Shown here in pieces: positions 51,698-61,800 of a stretch of 64,000 nt of DNA. This stretch comes from Geosiphon pyriformis (Eukaryota > Glomeromycota > Glomeromycetes > Archaeosporales > Geosiphonaceae), in the NCBI GenBank assembly GCA_016748015.1, contig JAAOMT010000752.1, positions 256,976 to 320,975 of the forward strand. Direction: 5' to 3'. The notes below the pieces were generated by a model. The model did not search any database and was not told where the DNA came from. It saw nothing but the letters and a program-made list of their open reading frames with translations. The translations under genes were made by a program, and so were the position numbers. The first letter of the stretch is position 1; each line of letters starts with the position of its first letter.

Positions 51698-51975
51698 TCA
51701 TTAATTCATTCTTTCTTGCTTGCTGAAAAAAAAATTCTGAAAAATTTTTTCGTACCTTCACTTGAATTTAACTCGTTTGCGTTTAATATCACGGTACTTA
51801 ATTCTTCGATGACTGCGTATTCCAGAAAAAATTATTAAGAATAAAAAGTGATTTTGATTTATTAATTAAAATTTATTCAGTTAAACTTAGCTCGAAACAA
51901 CGAGTGAACTGGATGAAAGGAGCCCCTACATTCGCCACGAATAGAGTCACCACTAGTTTCTTCGATTTTGCACAT
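51239..51975 (-). CDS. TFIIS central-domain-like protein with microsatellite intron
   Basis: Proposed minus-strand exons: 51975-51930 (tentative first exon), 51812-51756 and 51447-51239; phases agree, giving about 103 aa. The last exon carries a clear C-terminal half of a TFIIS central (TFIIM) domain: AFKISAHIEFIFF, TDEYKDKMCKIIGML, HYRRVLKYVLN and VSPEELVQL. These match the family pattern 'A..IE...F...YK.K.R.L..NL.....LR..VL.G.ISPEEL'. The family binds RNA polymerase II or related complexes. No C-terminal zinc ribbon follows (stop after IGYY), so this is not a full elongation factor. The 308-nt intron (51448-51755) consists largely of TTTC/TTCA repeats. The 5' end is unsure: upstream sequence also reads protein-like (SLDPIFWKKRIANK), and more exons may exist up to the divergent HMG-like gene. 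Confidence 0.55.
51505..51720. repeat. (TTTC)n/(TTCA)n polypyrimidine microsatellite
   Basis: About 215 bp of interspersed TTTC and TTCA units, lying in an intron of the minus-strand TFIIS-like gene (purine-rich in the transcript). Open frames on the plus strand here are pure repeat products. Confidence 0.92.
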
Positions 51976-53475
51976 TTTATTCGCGATTCGTTTTTTCCAA
52001 AATATTGGATCAAGCGAGTTCAGATCAGAAATTGGTAGTCAAACTGTTTGATACAAGTTTGAAATTTTAGAAATTTATAATACTGATTTTTGTACTCCCT
52101 GTTAAAAAAACTATAATTGCAATGTTACGTAAAAAAAAATGCTACATGGTCGTACAAGCGCTTTTATTAACGAAGAGATTCAATTATGTAACCTAATTCT
52201 GCTGTTACTACTACTAGCCTATTTGATTGATAATATTTACAATGATCGATAATGATCTTAAAAAAGTTGGGTTTCATTTTTTTTTTTTTTTTCAAGATGT
52301 TTTAATATTTTCTGAATTTTTTTATGGTTTTTATTCCTTATTGAGTTCACTTTTAAACAATAAATACAAAAAAAAAAGAGAGATGTACTGTATAACTTGA
52401 AATATAAATTTGTTTTTTTCACAATTTCAAATTTTAATTAGACTATATTTTTCATATCAATATTTGATCAAGAAATTCTGATTTAAAGGAAAATTTTCTA
52501 TATCTTTTAAAAAATATTAAATTCAAGTGTTCAATTTATAAAACAAAAACAATTTCAATTATCAAGAAAATGTTCTTTTCTGTTTTGAAAACATTATTCA
52601 CCAAAAAAATCTCATTAAAAATAATGTAAATGAAAATCTAAATAAAGAATTTCAAAAATGTTTTGTTTTTAAAACCATCCAGTATTTTCATCAAATTTGT
52701 TCATACAAAAAATTACATAATTTTTTGACTATAACTTTTTGAAAACCCATTTTTAAGATTTTTATTTACAAAAAGTAATTTAATTTGATATTTGTTTACA
52801 GTTAATTTTTAAACCATTTCAACAATATTTGACTCTAACCAATTTAAATGATTATTTAATATTCTACATCGAATCAAAATTTTAAAATAACATTAGTTTC
52901 TTTTTTTGTATCACAATTCAGCTTTAAACTTAATTTCACTAAAATATTTCCAAATTCAAAGGAGTCCAGTCAAACGAACTTGAGCTGATAATCGATTTAA
53001 TGTATATTTGTAATAAAAATAACTGCTTTTTTATAACCCGGTGTAAGATCTTATAAAAAAAATAGCCAATCACCTATGATTTAGTTTAAATTTTTTTTTA
53101 TGATGGAATTTTAGTTGGGTATTTTAAACGATATTAGAATGATGAGTTTTAAGGTTTTTTTAATACATCACCTTTTTTAACCACTGAGTTGCCCAAAAGT
53201 CTTATCTGCCAGCTTGCGGAATCCCTGTACTCACCGTCAAAAAGTTTATTGCCTTCTATGTAAAAAGGCCACGTTTTTACTAGGATCATCATAATTGTGC
53301 GACATTGGTTCTTGGACATCATTTTAAAAAACATGTGAGCGATTGAGATGCGGTTTCAAGCACTGTTAATAATTTTCCCCCCATCTTGTGAACACCCTTT
53401 TAAAAAAAGACCACTACAAAAAACTAAAATTTAGCTTTATTTTAAAATCAATAACAGGCTATTTACTCTTCAAAA
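51976..53475. other. Region between divergent genes
   Basis: Mostly AT-rich without a supported gene. A minus-strand frame at 53149-53334 looks moderately protein-like (KTWPFYIEGNKLFDGEYR) and has a donor-like GTGAGT inside it. It could be a first exon of the TFIIS-like gene, but no joining acceptor could be found. Confidence 0.4.
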
Positions 53476-54227
53476 ATGGGCTTACCTGTACTTCGTGACG
53501 TGAAACAAACTACCACCCAAAGGATTGGTCCTATGGTAAATGGCGGCTTTGCCATACTTCTCAATGCATAGAAAATAGAAATCTTCTTTTTGTAGAATAA
53601 AATATTTGCCAAATTTCAAAATTTATACGCTCGATAGACTCGTCCGGTTGCAAGAGTCAAACGTTATAGGCCAAATGGAATTTTTCGTGCTCGGGATTTA
53701 TTTGTTGCGCAGTTTCTTCGTCAACAATTAAGTCAAAATGGAACTATCAATATTCGTGAGCTGAAGGAATTGGCTTTAAGCATGTGGGGCAGTATGAATG
53801 CTGAAATGCAAGAGGTAAGAAATAATAATCTTTATTTTGTGAACCTATTTTAACTTAATTTCAAAAATTATTTCTACCTCTAACTGATATTCAAATAACT
53901 TTCCTAAACCAGCCATACGATCGTGCAGAACAAGAACAATTACGTCGTGTCTACTTAACACGAGATCCGTCTAGTTGTTGGATTTTTTGGGAGAGATGGG
54001 TTGGGAAAGACACGGAGCTTTTAATTACTGAGGATGATGAACTTGAACATAGGAGACGATTAGATCAGAAGCGGCAAGAAGAAAGGAAGAGGGTGCGACA
54101 CATGAAGGAAAATAGTGATAGTGAAGATAATAACGAGGAACATGAGAAGAAACATATGCTAAGACGACGGCGAAACGAAAGTAAGCCTGGAACTATTATC
54201 ATTATACCTTCGTTTGACGCCTATTAA
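53476..54227 (+). CDS. Divergent HMG-box-like protein
   Basis: Exons 53476-53535, 53638-53814 and 53913-54227 join in phase 0. The start ATG opens MGLPVLRDVKQ; the domain at residues about 30-95 reads RYRPNGIFRARDLFVAQFL, INIRELKELALSMWGSM and EPYDRAEQEQLRRVY. This fits the HMG pattern: RPN-x-x-F-x-x-R start, conserved Trp in helix 2, P-Y-x-x-A-E-x-E-x-x-R in helix 3. A second Trp-rich stretch (CWIFWERWVG) and a long charged, probably coiled-coil Arg/Glu-rich tail follow. DNA or chromatin binding in the nucleus is expected. The 3' end is uncertain: a strong donor at 54181 (AAA|GTAAGC) could splice to about 54267 and change the last residues. The gene diverges from the TFIIS-like gene. Confidence 0.62.
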
Positions 54228-55500
54228 AATCGTAATTTATAAATTAACCTTCTTTGGTTAAAAAAGCATCTCTTCGAGAGGAAAGATGTCACGTCCAATA
54301 ATTATATTTACCCAACCATAAAGGTTTTCGAATAAAATGAGCTCTTTATCAAATATTTTATTCATTGAAAACTTACCTTTTGAATTCTTATGCTCTTTTC
54401 TTGTCTAATCTATATAGATTATGGGATTCACCAGAATGAGCTTGATGATTAGGCATTCACAGTCTGAACCAAAGTGACCCCAATTGGGGCTAGTTGATGT
54501 GATTAGGCAAATTAAATTGTTTTTATCTCGAAAAATTTTGTAGAACTACAGTGAGTATATTTTTTATTGATGTATGAAGCTCTTATGACTTTAAAATAAT
54601 TTAGTGAGATAATCCGTTTTCAAAATTGTATTGCGGGTGAGGCTCAAAAAATAATTAGTCAGGCAAAAAAAAATATCATTACGAAAAATGTGTAAATAAT
54701 CTAACGGTCAATTTGCTCAGAGTTTAGGAGAATTCTGAGTGAATTTTTAAAATAAATCGTTTTACCACTAAGTTTGACTCAGATTATGAATAAGTTTAAT
54801 TTTTTTTGCTAAAATATTATTCGGTTTTATTGAAGCTAAAAAAAATTTCAATTTATTTCAAAATTGTAAATTCCTGTTTCGAAGAAAGCCAAATTTTTAC
54901 AACCCCGTCTATTGTTATGTTTTTTATGTTTCAGAAAACATGTGGATCTCAATTTTGCAAACTACAAATAGGTTTACAATTCAGCAAGAAATACTTTATT
55001 ATTTTTATCTAAAAACTGTTATAAAATTAATAATTAAGAATTTCATATGGCATGTGTTTCAAAAAATTACGTAATTTGACACACAAGTTGAAGTAAAAAA
55101 ATTTATATAGTGATCAAGAAATGAAATTTTTATATTAATATTATATATTTCTAAATATTGATTGTCTTAAAATTACAAATTCTAAATAAATATAAATATA
55201 ATTATTTTTTATAATTTTTTTAATAAAATATTGTAAAAACTTTTTCATAAATTATAATGCTATAATCTTAGAATTAACAATAATGTCAGAATTAAAAATA
55301 TAATTTCAAATAATTATTTAATCTATTTAATTATGTTTTTATAATATTTTATAATATTTGTAAAAAAAAAAGTTTTTATAATTTTTTTATTAAAATTTAT
55401 AAATGTTTATTTTAGATTTTAAATTATTTATAAATTTTAAATTCACAAAACAATATTTTTTTGATTATATTAAATTAAATTAAATTAAATCTTAGAATTA
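54228..55500. other. Intergenic region turning into AT-rich block
   Basis: The first few hundred bases have mixed composition, then the sequence becomes strongly AT-rich from about 55.0 kb. A 68-codon frame at 54806-55012 shows nothing recognisable. Confidence 0.55.
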
Positions 55501-55720
55501 AAAAATAATTTTTTTCTCTTTGTTCCAAATTCTCAAAAAAAATCAACTTTTGAAAAAAGTTTTTTTCTGTTTTCTTGTTATATTTCTCATTATTTCTAAA
55601 GAAACAAACTTTTTTGTTGTTGAGTTGGCTATTGCTATAAGTGGTTTTGTATCTAAGAGAAGATCAACAAAAGTTCTGACATTAGATTCAGTTAGTGAAA
55701 GTTTGGCTTAGCAGTAAAAA

Positions 55721-57510
55721 ATGTCTTTGGAAAACATTAAACATTCAGATAATGAAGTAAATATAAGGTTTAGAAAAACTAATTGGGTTGCAAGTTGTTT
55801 TGCTAAAATGAATACTAATAAAAAAGCTCTCTTAATGCTTTTTTCTGGTGCTGATGCCTGTTATGGAACTGGCAGTAAAGATAAAAATCAGTCAAAATCA
55901 AAGATAAATATTCTCAAGACCAAATAAGTTAATATTAATCTAATAATTGGTTTTTCAATTGGTTTTATTAATTATGGCATAGATAATAATAAAGTTTTTT
56001 TTTCTTCTTATCTCTCTATTTTTTTGAACAAAAAGTAAATTGACCCAAAAATTGTTAAAACTCAAGTTAAAATACTCATCAAAAAATTTTTTGCTTTGAA
56101 TATTGATTTATTAATTGTGAAAAACAAATTAACAACAGTAAAAACTCTGCCAATTAGAAAAATATTTTCATCTATTAATGATTTTGGAGAAACTATTACT
56201 TTTTTAAAATTTGAAAAAATCATTAAATCTATTTTTATATTAAAAAAAAGCATTAAAAAAGCTATATTATTGGCTAAGAAAAAGAACATTATTGTAAACA
56301 CCAATTTTAAAAAACAAAAATTCTGTTCAGATTGGGTTGTGGTTATCAAAAAAATTTTCATAGATATATTAAAAAAAATAATTGTCATTATAGTATCTAA
56401 GTTTGGTTAAATTATATTAATTTAGTTGTAGTTAATTGGATTGTAATAAAAAATTGTTATAAAGTTTACTAAATTAAGTTAAACTGATTAATTAGTATCT
56501 AAGTGGTTATTTTTAATCAAAAAAAATTCTGTAAATATGATTAAAGCAATAAATAATTGTAATACTTAGATGTTAAAAAATTGGTTTAAAGCACTTTTGT
56601 TTACTTTTTCTGTAAAAATAATTGTTTATAATCTTAATATATTATTAGAAAAAACTAATAGAAAAACTTGTATTATTAATTATTTATTTAAGGCTGACAA
56701 TAAAATTTATTGTGCTGTAATTGGCTTTAAGTCAAATAAAAATCTGAATTTGCTTTTCACATAGAATTAATTTTTGGAAATATAAAGCTCTCTTAAATTA
56801 AGTTAAATTTGATTAGATATGAAAAATGTGAATTTTTTGGATATTCTGTTCTAAAATGTAATGTTTCAAGCATATTAGCTTTTCTGTCTTCAAAAATTTA
56901 TAAAAAGTTTATATTAGATAAAAGTTGTTTCTGATTGGCCAAGTTGTATGCCAAAAAAAAAAAATTTATCTCATATTCTACTGTCTTTAATAAAATGTTT
57001 TGGGCTTAAGTAATTTTATTAACTTCTATTTCTAATAATATTTTTTTTGGTTTTGGCTTTGATTTTTCTTTTTTTAATATTCTATGTAATATTGAAATTT
57101 CTATTCTTTATAAGATGTTTTATCTATTGAAGCTTATTTGGCTTTTTTAGAATATTCATTAGAATTGTTAACTAACTAAATATTTAGTATTGTATATAGA
57201 TTAAGTAATATGGACTTAATGTCTTTGGTTTTTGTTTTTCAATCTTTTGTTTTAACTTTTTTAATGATTTTAGACCTAAGTTTAGATTTAAGTATGATTA
57301 TAAATAACTTTTAAGATTTGGTTTTTTTTGCTAATAACAACTAAGATTTTGAATTTAAGTTTAAGTATTTTAATGTTTTAATATCTAAGATAGATGATTT
57401 AAAATCGAAATTAATTGCTTTGAAAAGTTTTATTGATTCAATTTTGGCAAGATTAAATTAATTGTGTACTATTTTGAATTTTTTTGCAGTTTTTTCATCT
57501 CAATAATTAA
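55721..57510 (+). pseudogene. LINE ORF1 relic (RRM-like part plus CCHC zinc knuckle)
   Basis: Open pieces include SLENIKHSDNEVNIRF (55.72 kb), KTLPIRKIFSSINDFG (56.14 kb) and WFKALLFTFSVKIIVYNL (56.58 kb), the last from the RNA-binding part. At 56818-56859 the zinc knuckle C-x2-C-x4-H-x4-C is visible but has its first Cys and its His both turned to Tyr (TAT), each by one transition. A Leu/Ser-rich coiled-coil-like part (about 57.1-57.5 kb) ends the ORF. The protein cannot be made. Confidence 0.75.
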
Positions 57511-57529
57511 TTATATTTAGAAATTTGCA

Positions 57530-60500
57530 ATATGTATATTAAAAAAATAAATAATATAGCTAAACAGAAAGATATTATTTAGTAATATAATAAATCTGAC
57601 AATTTGGTTTTTATAGTTACTAAAACAAAATTAAAAAAACAGATTAGGTCTTAGATTAAAAATAAGTTTCTGAGTTTAAAAATTTTTGTTTTTGGTTTAA
57701 ATTCTGATTATTTGGGTTTAGCAGTAACAATAATGCTAAATAATATTCTTAATTAATATATGTACAAAGTTTTTAAAGTTCCAAATTGTTGTTTTTTAAT
57801 TTGTCTATTTTTTAAGAATAAGCTTTTAACAACAATTTTGGATCTGTATACTGAAACTTTTGCTAATGTACAGTTAAATTAAGTCTTTAAAATAAACTTT
57901 TATAATATTAAGACAGTTAATTTAAGTTTTTATGTAGTATTAAGAAGTAATTTTAATAAAAACGCTATAAAACAAAATACAAATTTAAAAAAATGTTTTG
58001 ATTTAGATTTGTGCAATTTTCTATTAGGTGATTTAATTAATAAGTTTTTAACATAAAACAATTTAAAAAGTATAAATAAGACTATTAATTATATTTTTGC
58101 TAATAAATATTTTTTAACAGTTGTGATTATATAAAAAATTATTAGTGTTTCTAATTTTTTAATACTAATTATTTAACTGTTGTAGTTTTTTTGGCTTGAA
58201 TGGTTTTCTAAACAAACATTTAAATGCAATCTGAAAACATATTAATAAAAATTAATAGAAGTTTGGCTTTAAAAATACAGATAATTCAAAGTAGACTCAT
58301 TTTAAAAAATCTTATTTAAAAAATTATTTAAAATGTTTTATAAGTTTTAAGATGTAAAAGAACAAAACAATTTAGATACAATGTGAAATTTTTAAAAATA
58401 ATAGTAATTGAATTAATAAATCAAGTTTTCTTTAGGAATTGGCTTAAAAACTTTATTAATTTTAGAAATAAACAGTCTTTTAGATTTTACAGATTAGAAG
58501 TTTTGGTTTTTAAGATTGTTAAAGCTTTTTTTTAGAAAATACTGTCAATTTTAATTGTTTTATACAGATTTAGTTAAGATTAAATATTAATAAATCTCTT
58601 AAAGTATTTTTTCTGATCAAAAATAAAGTAAAAAATGAAAATTTTTTTCTTTATTTGTTAAATATTAAGTAGAGATATTAGTCTTCTAAGTACTAGAAAT
58701 TTGATATTGTAAAAACTATTGTAATTAGAAATATAATTGATAAAAAGATAGAAAATTTTTGTACAAATAAAGCTTATATAATTAAAAGTATTCTAAAAAA
58801 GTTTTTTTAAAAAATAATTTTAAATTATTTAATAATTAATGAAAATTTGATTTTAGAACCTGAAATAATAAAAAACAAAATAGATAAAATAATAGAAAAT
58901 AGGACTAAAAAATGGCTGGTTCTTAATTTAATATTAGATTTTTGGTATTATTAATATACTATTAAATTATAAGTTATTTTTTGGTTTTTCTAAATTATTG
59001 CTTAAACATTAGTATAATTTCTGCTTTGTAAAAAAAAACTTGAGTTTTAATGATTCCAAAGTCTTATAAATAGAATGATGTATTGACAAATCCTAGATTA
59101 ATAGTATTATTAAAAACAACTAGAAAGATTTTGGCAAAAATTTTTTTAGACCAGATTTTTTTTGTATGCAACAAATTTGGTGTTTTTTATAAAGATAATT
59201 TTTTAGTATTTAAAAATACATTAATTTGGTCTCTAGTATTTATGGTTGGCTTAATTGTTAAAAACACTTTGAAAAAAAATAGAGAATTGTAATTGGTTTT
59301 ACAAAACATATATAAAGCATATAACTTAGTTGATTAGTCTTATTTAAAAAACAGTTTCAAGTATGTTAAGATATGTAAACAATTTATTAGTTTCTTTGAC
59401 AGCATATATTAAAACAAAATCAACAAGATTATAACTGATTTTAGGTTTTTAAAAAGTTATTATATACATAATAAATTGGATTAGAATGAAGTTTTTTTTT
59501 TTTTGGAGAATCTTCTATGATTCCCTTTTATATAAAATTAAAAAACAGAAGCATTTGTATAGTTACCAAGTTAATATAAAATTTGTAACTAAAACTGGCA
59601 GAATAGAAAACACTAAGAAAAAAACTTTATTTTTTATAGTTAAAATTTTTATTGATAACACTATTTAAATAAAAAACAGTCAAGCTTGATTCAATATATT
59701 TTGAATATTGTCAATAAGTGTTTTAAGATCAATAATATTTTAATTAATAATGATAGAAAAGTAGTTATTTTCATTAACCAGAAAATGAAAAATACTTTGT
59801 TAAGTATTAATAAAAGTCTTATTTTAATTATAAAGAAAAACAAATTACACTGTTACTTAAAAATTTTTTTTTCTATCAAAAATTTTTTTAAGCTTAATTT
59901 AGTCAGAATTTATTTAAATATTAAGTTTTTTGCAAATATAGATTTAAAGAAAACAATTTTAGATAACTAGTTTTATTACTTGGTTTTTGCTGTTTTGCAG
60001 TTCATAATTAGTTATTATATACAATTTAATTTTGTTTTAATTAATATTTGTTGTAAGTAAAATATTATAATTAAAAAATATTTAATATTACAAACTGAAT
60101 TGCTTAGAGATTTTCTAATAAGATTTTATATTATTTACTATTGTACAATTTGAAATTTTTTAAATATTTGCAAACTAAAAATAAAGCAGTTTTAGTTATT
60201 ATATATGCAAATTCTAAAGATGTTTTCAGCCATTTTTTTAATTATCATTTTTTGAATTTACAGACTTTGGACTAGGCTCTGGTTAATTTTTTGTAGTATT
60301 TTGTTAAATTAAAAGTCAATACTATAAGCAATTTTCTTGTCAAAATAAAAAAAATGTTTTTAAATAATAAATTTTTGTTAATAAACAATTTATTATAAAT
60401 TTTTTACAGTTTAAACAAGTTTCTAATGTCTAATATCTTGAGAAAAATAGTTTACTATAAAATAGTAAGTTTTTTAAGACATTATACTATTGTTTTTGGT

Positions 60501-61310
60501 AGACTTTTGAATAAATATTGTATATTGATAACTTGAAAAACATTTTATCATTAAAAAAAGCTAAATTTGAAGAGTTCTGTTTTGTCTTGGTTTATTACAG
60601 CATCTAGTTTTTCGGATAAGTTGAAATCTGTTATTAGAAATAAAACAGCTGTTTTTTATTTGGTATCTTATATTATCTTAGATTTGGATAATTTTAAGTT
60701 AATAAAAAATTTTTGCATAGATATTAAATTAATGCTTTTAATATATATATTAATAGTTTGCTAAAAAATTTAGGCTTATTAAAGTTAGTAAGAGGAATAG
60801 CTATATACTTTTCTAATATAAATATAGATATTAGTGTTGGAGTTTTTAAAATAATGTTTTCTATTATAATTAAGCTACAAGCTATTGCTTTGGTTTTAGA
60901 ATGTGTGTCTTCTTTTTGTATTATAGTTTTGTATTTAAACAGTTAAGCAGCTATTAATATATGCTCTTTAAAACTTAGTTTATCTAAATTAGAATTTTTC
61001 AACTAGTATTAAATAAAAAAATATTATATTGCTAATTTAATAAGAAACAAAAATATAAAAATAGTTTGGTCAAAGGTTAAAAATTATTTGGGTGTTTTTG
61101 GTAATAATTATGCTAATAAGTTGGTTAAAGCTGTTATTTATTTTTTTATGTTTTTTTCTGTTAGAATTTTGGAAATATACTTGGTGGTTAATAAATTAAT
61201 CATATTTGATAATACATATTATTTTGTTTGGGATATTTATAAAACAAGTTCTAATGTTACAGTTTTTTTATTTGTGAAATTAATTGAATTTAAACAGTCT
61301 TAGTTTAACA
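57530..61310 (+). pseudogene. LINE ORF2 relic (endonuclease, reverse transcriptase, RNase H)
   Basis: Endonuclease about 57.53-58.25 kb (VFIVTKTKLKKQ, NCCFLICLFFKNKLLTTILDL, and YVVLRSNFN near 57.94 kb). RT about 59.05-60.0 kb: NPRLIVLLKTTRKILAKIF, QNIYKAYNLVD, FWRIFYDSLLYKIKKQK, then FIDNT at 59648-59662, where the catalytic second Asp is Asn. Thumb/connection at 59.69-59.97 kb (YILNIVNKCFKINNILINN). RNase H about 60.57-61.25 kb: RGIAIYFSNINIDISVG, ALVLECVSSFC, S-stop-AAIN, and KVKNYLGVFGNNYANKL. Dozens of in-frame stops, mostly TAG and TAA. Catalytic residues of RT and RNase H are lost. Confidence 0.85.
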
Positions 61311-61800
61311 TTTTAATTTTCATATATTAATTAGTTTTATTAGCGAAATTATAGCTAATCTTAAAACTTATATAATAAAGACTATTTATAAAAGACTTTT
61401 AGTTGTTGTTTATAAGAAGCTATATAACAAATTGTATTTAGGTGTTTTGTTTTTATTTTGTAAGAAAATAGAATTTTTTGATTATTTGTTTATATGTTTA
61501 GAAAATACAGATTGACAAAAAAAATTGATTATAAGTCATGTTAAATTTTGGTTGTTTTTAATTGATAAAAAAGTGTCTATATTATTTTTTGTATTATAGT
61601 TTTTTTTTGTCTTTTTAATATTGGGTTTTATATAGTGTTTTACAAAAGTTTTGTTTTAAAAAATTGGCTTAAAAATGCTTTAACAATATATAATAATAAT
61701 AAAAATACATTATATATATTAATAAATTTTTTTTACTACTTGGTTAATCATTACTACTATTAGATATAATTTAATAGGATCAAATTCAAATTAGAGACAA

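Larger units (their letters stand above)
55501..61800 (+). mobile_element. AT-degraded non-LTR retrotransposon (LINE), full-length relic
   Basis: Read on the plus strand and allowing for stops, this 6.3-kb stretch shows in order an ORF1 with an RRM-like part and a CCHC zinc knuckle, then endonuclease, reverse transcriptase and RNase H. That order and many residues match a LINE family common in Gigaspora and Rhizophagus. Typical replaced sites: VD*SYL where the family has Trp, IDNT at the catalytic Y/F-x-D-D, NS*AAIN where the family has DSQAAID, KVKNYLGVFGNNYANKL where it has KVKxHSGVxGNxxADxL. The changes are Q to stop, W to stop, D to N, H to Y, S to N or L, A to V: all C-to-T or G-to-A. 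Few length changes were noticed, so the copy was full length and then mutated mostly by transitions. Ends are approximate; no target-site duplication or poly-A tail could be placed. Confidence 0.85.

Noticed and set aside
51478-51838. Two long overlapping plus-strand open frames coding Phe/Leu/Ser repeats
   Set aside because: They are translations of a TTTC/TTCA microsatellite in two frames and lie in an intron of a minus-strand gene.
55501-61310. Reassigned stop codons (TAG or TAA read as Gln) as an explanation for the interrupted LINE frames
   Set aside because: Other genes here end normally with TAG or TAA, and the stops come with D-to-N, H-to-Y and W-to-stop changes that no code change explains. 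Transition decay explains all of them.
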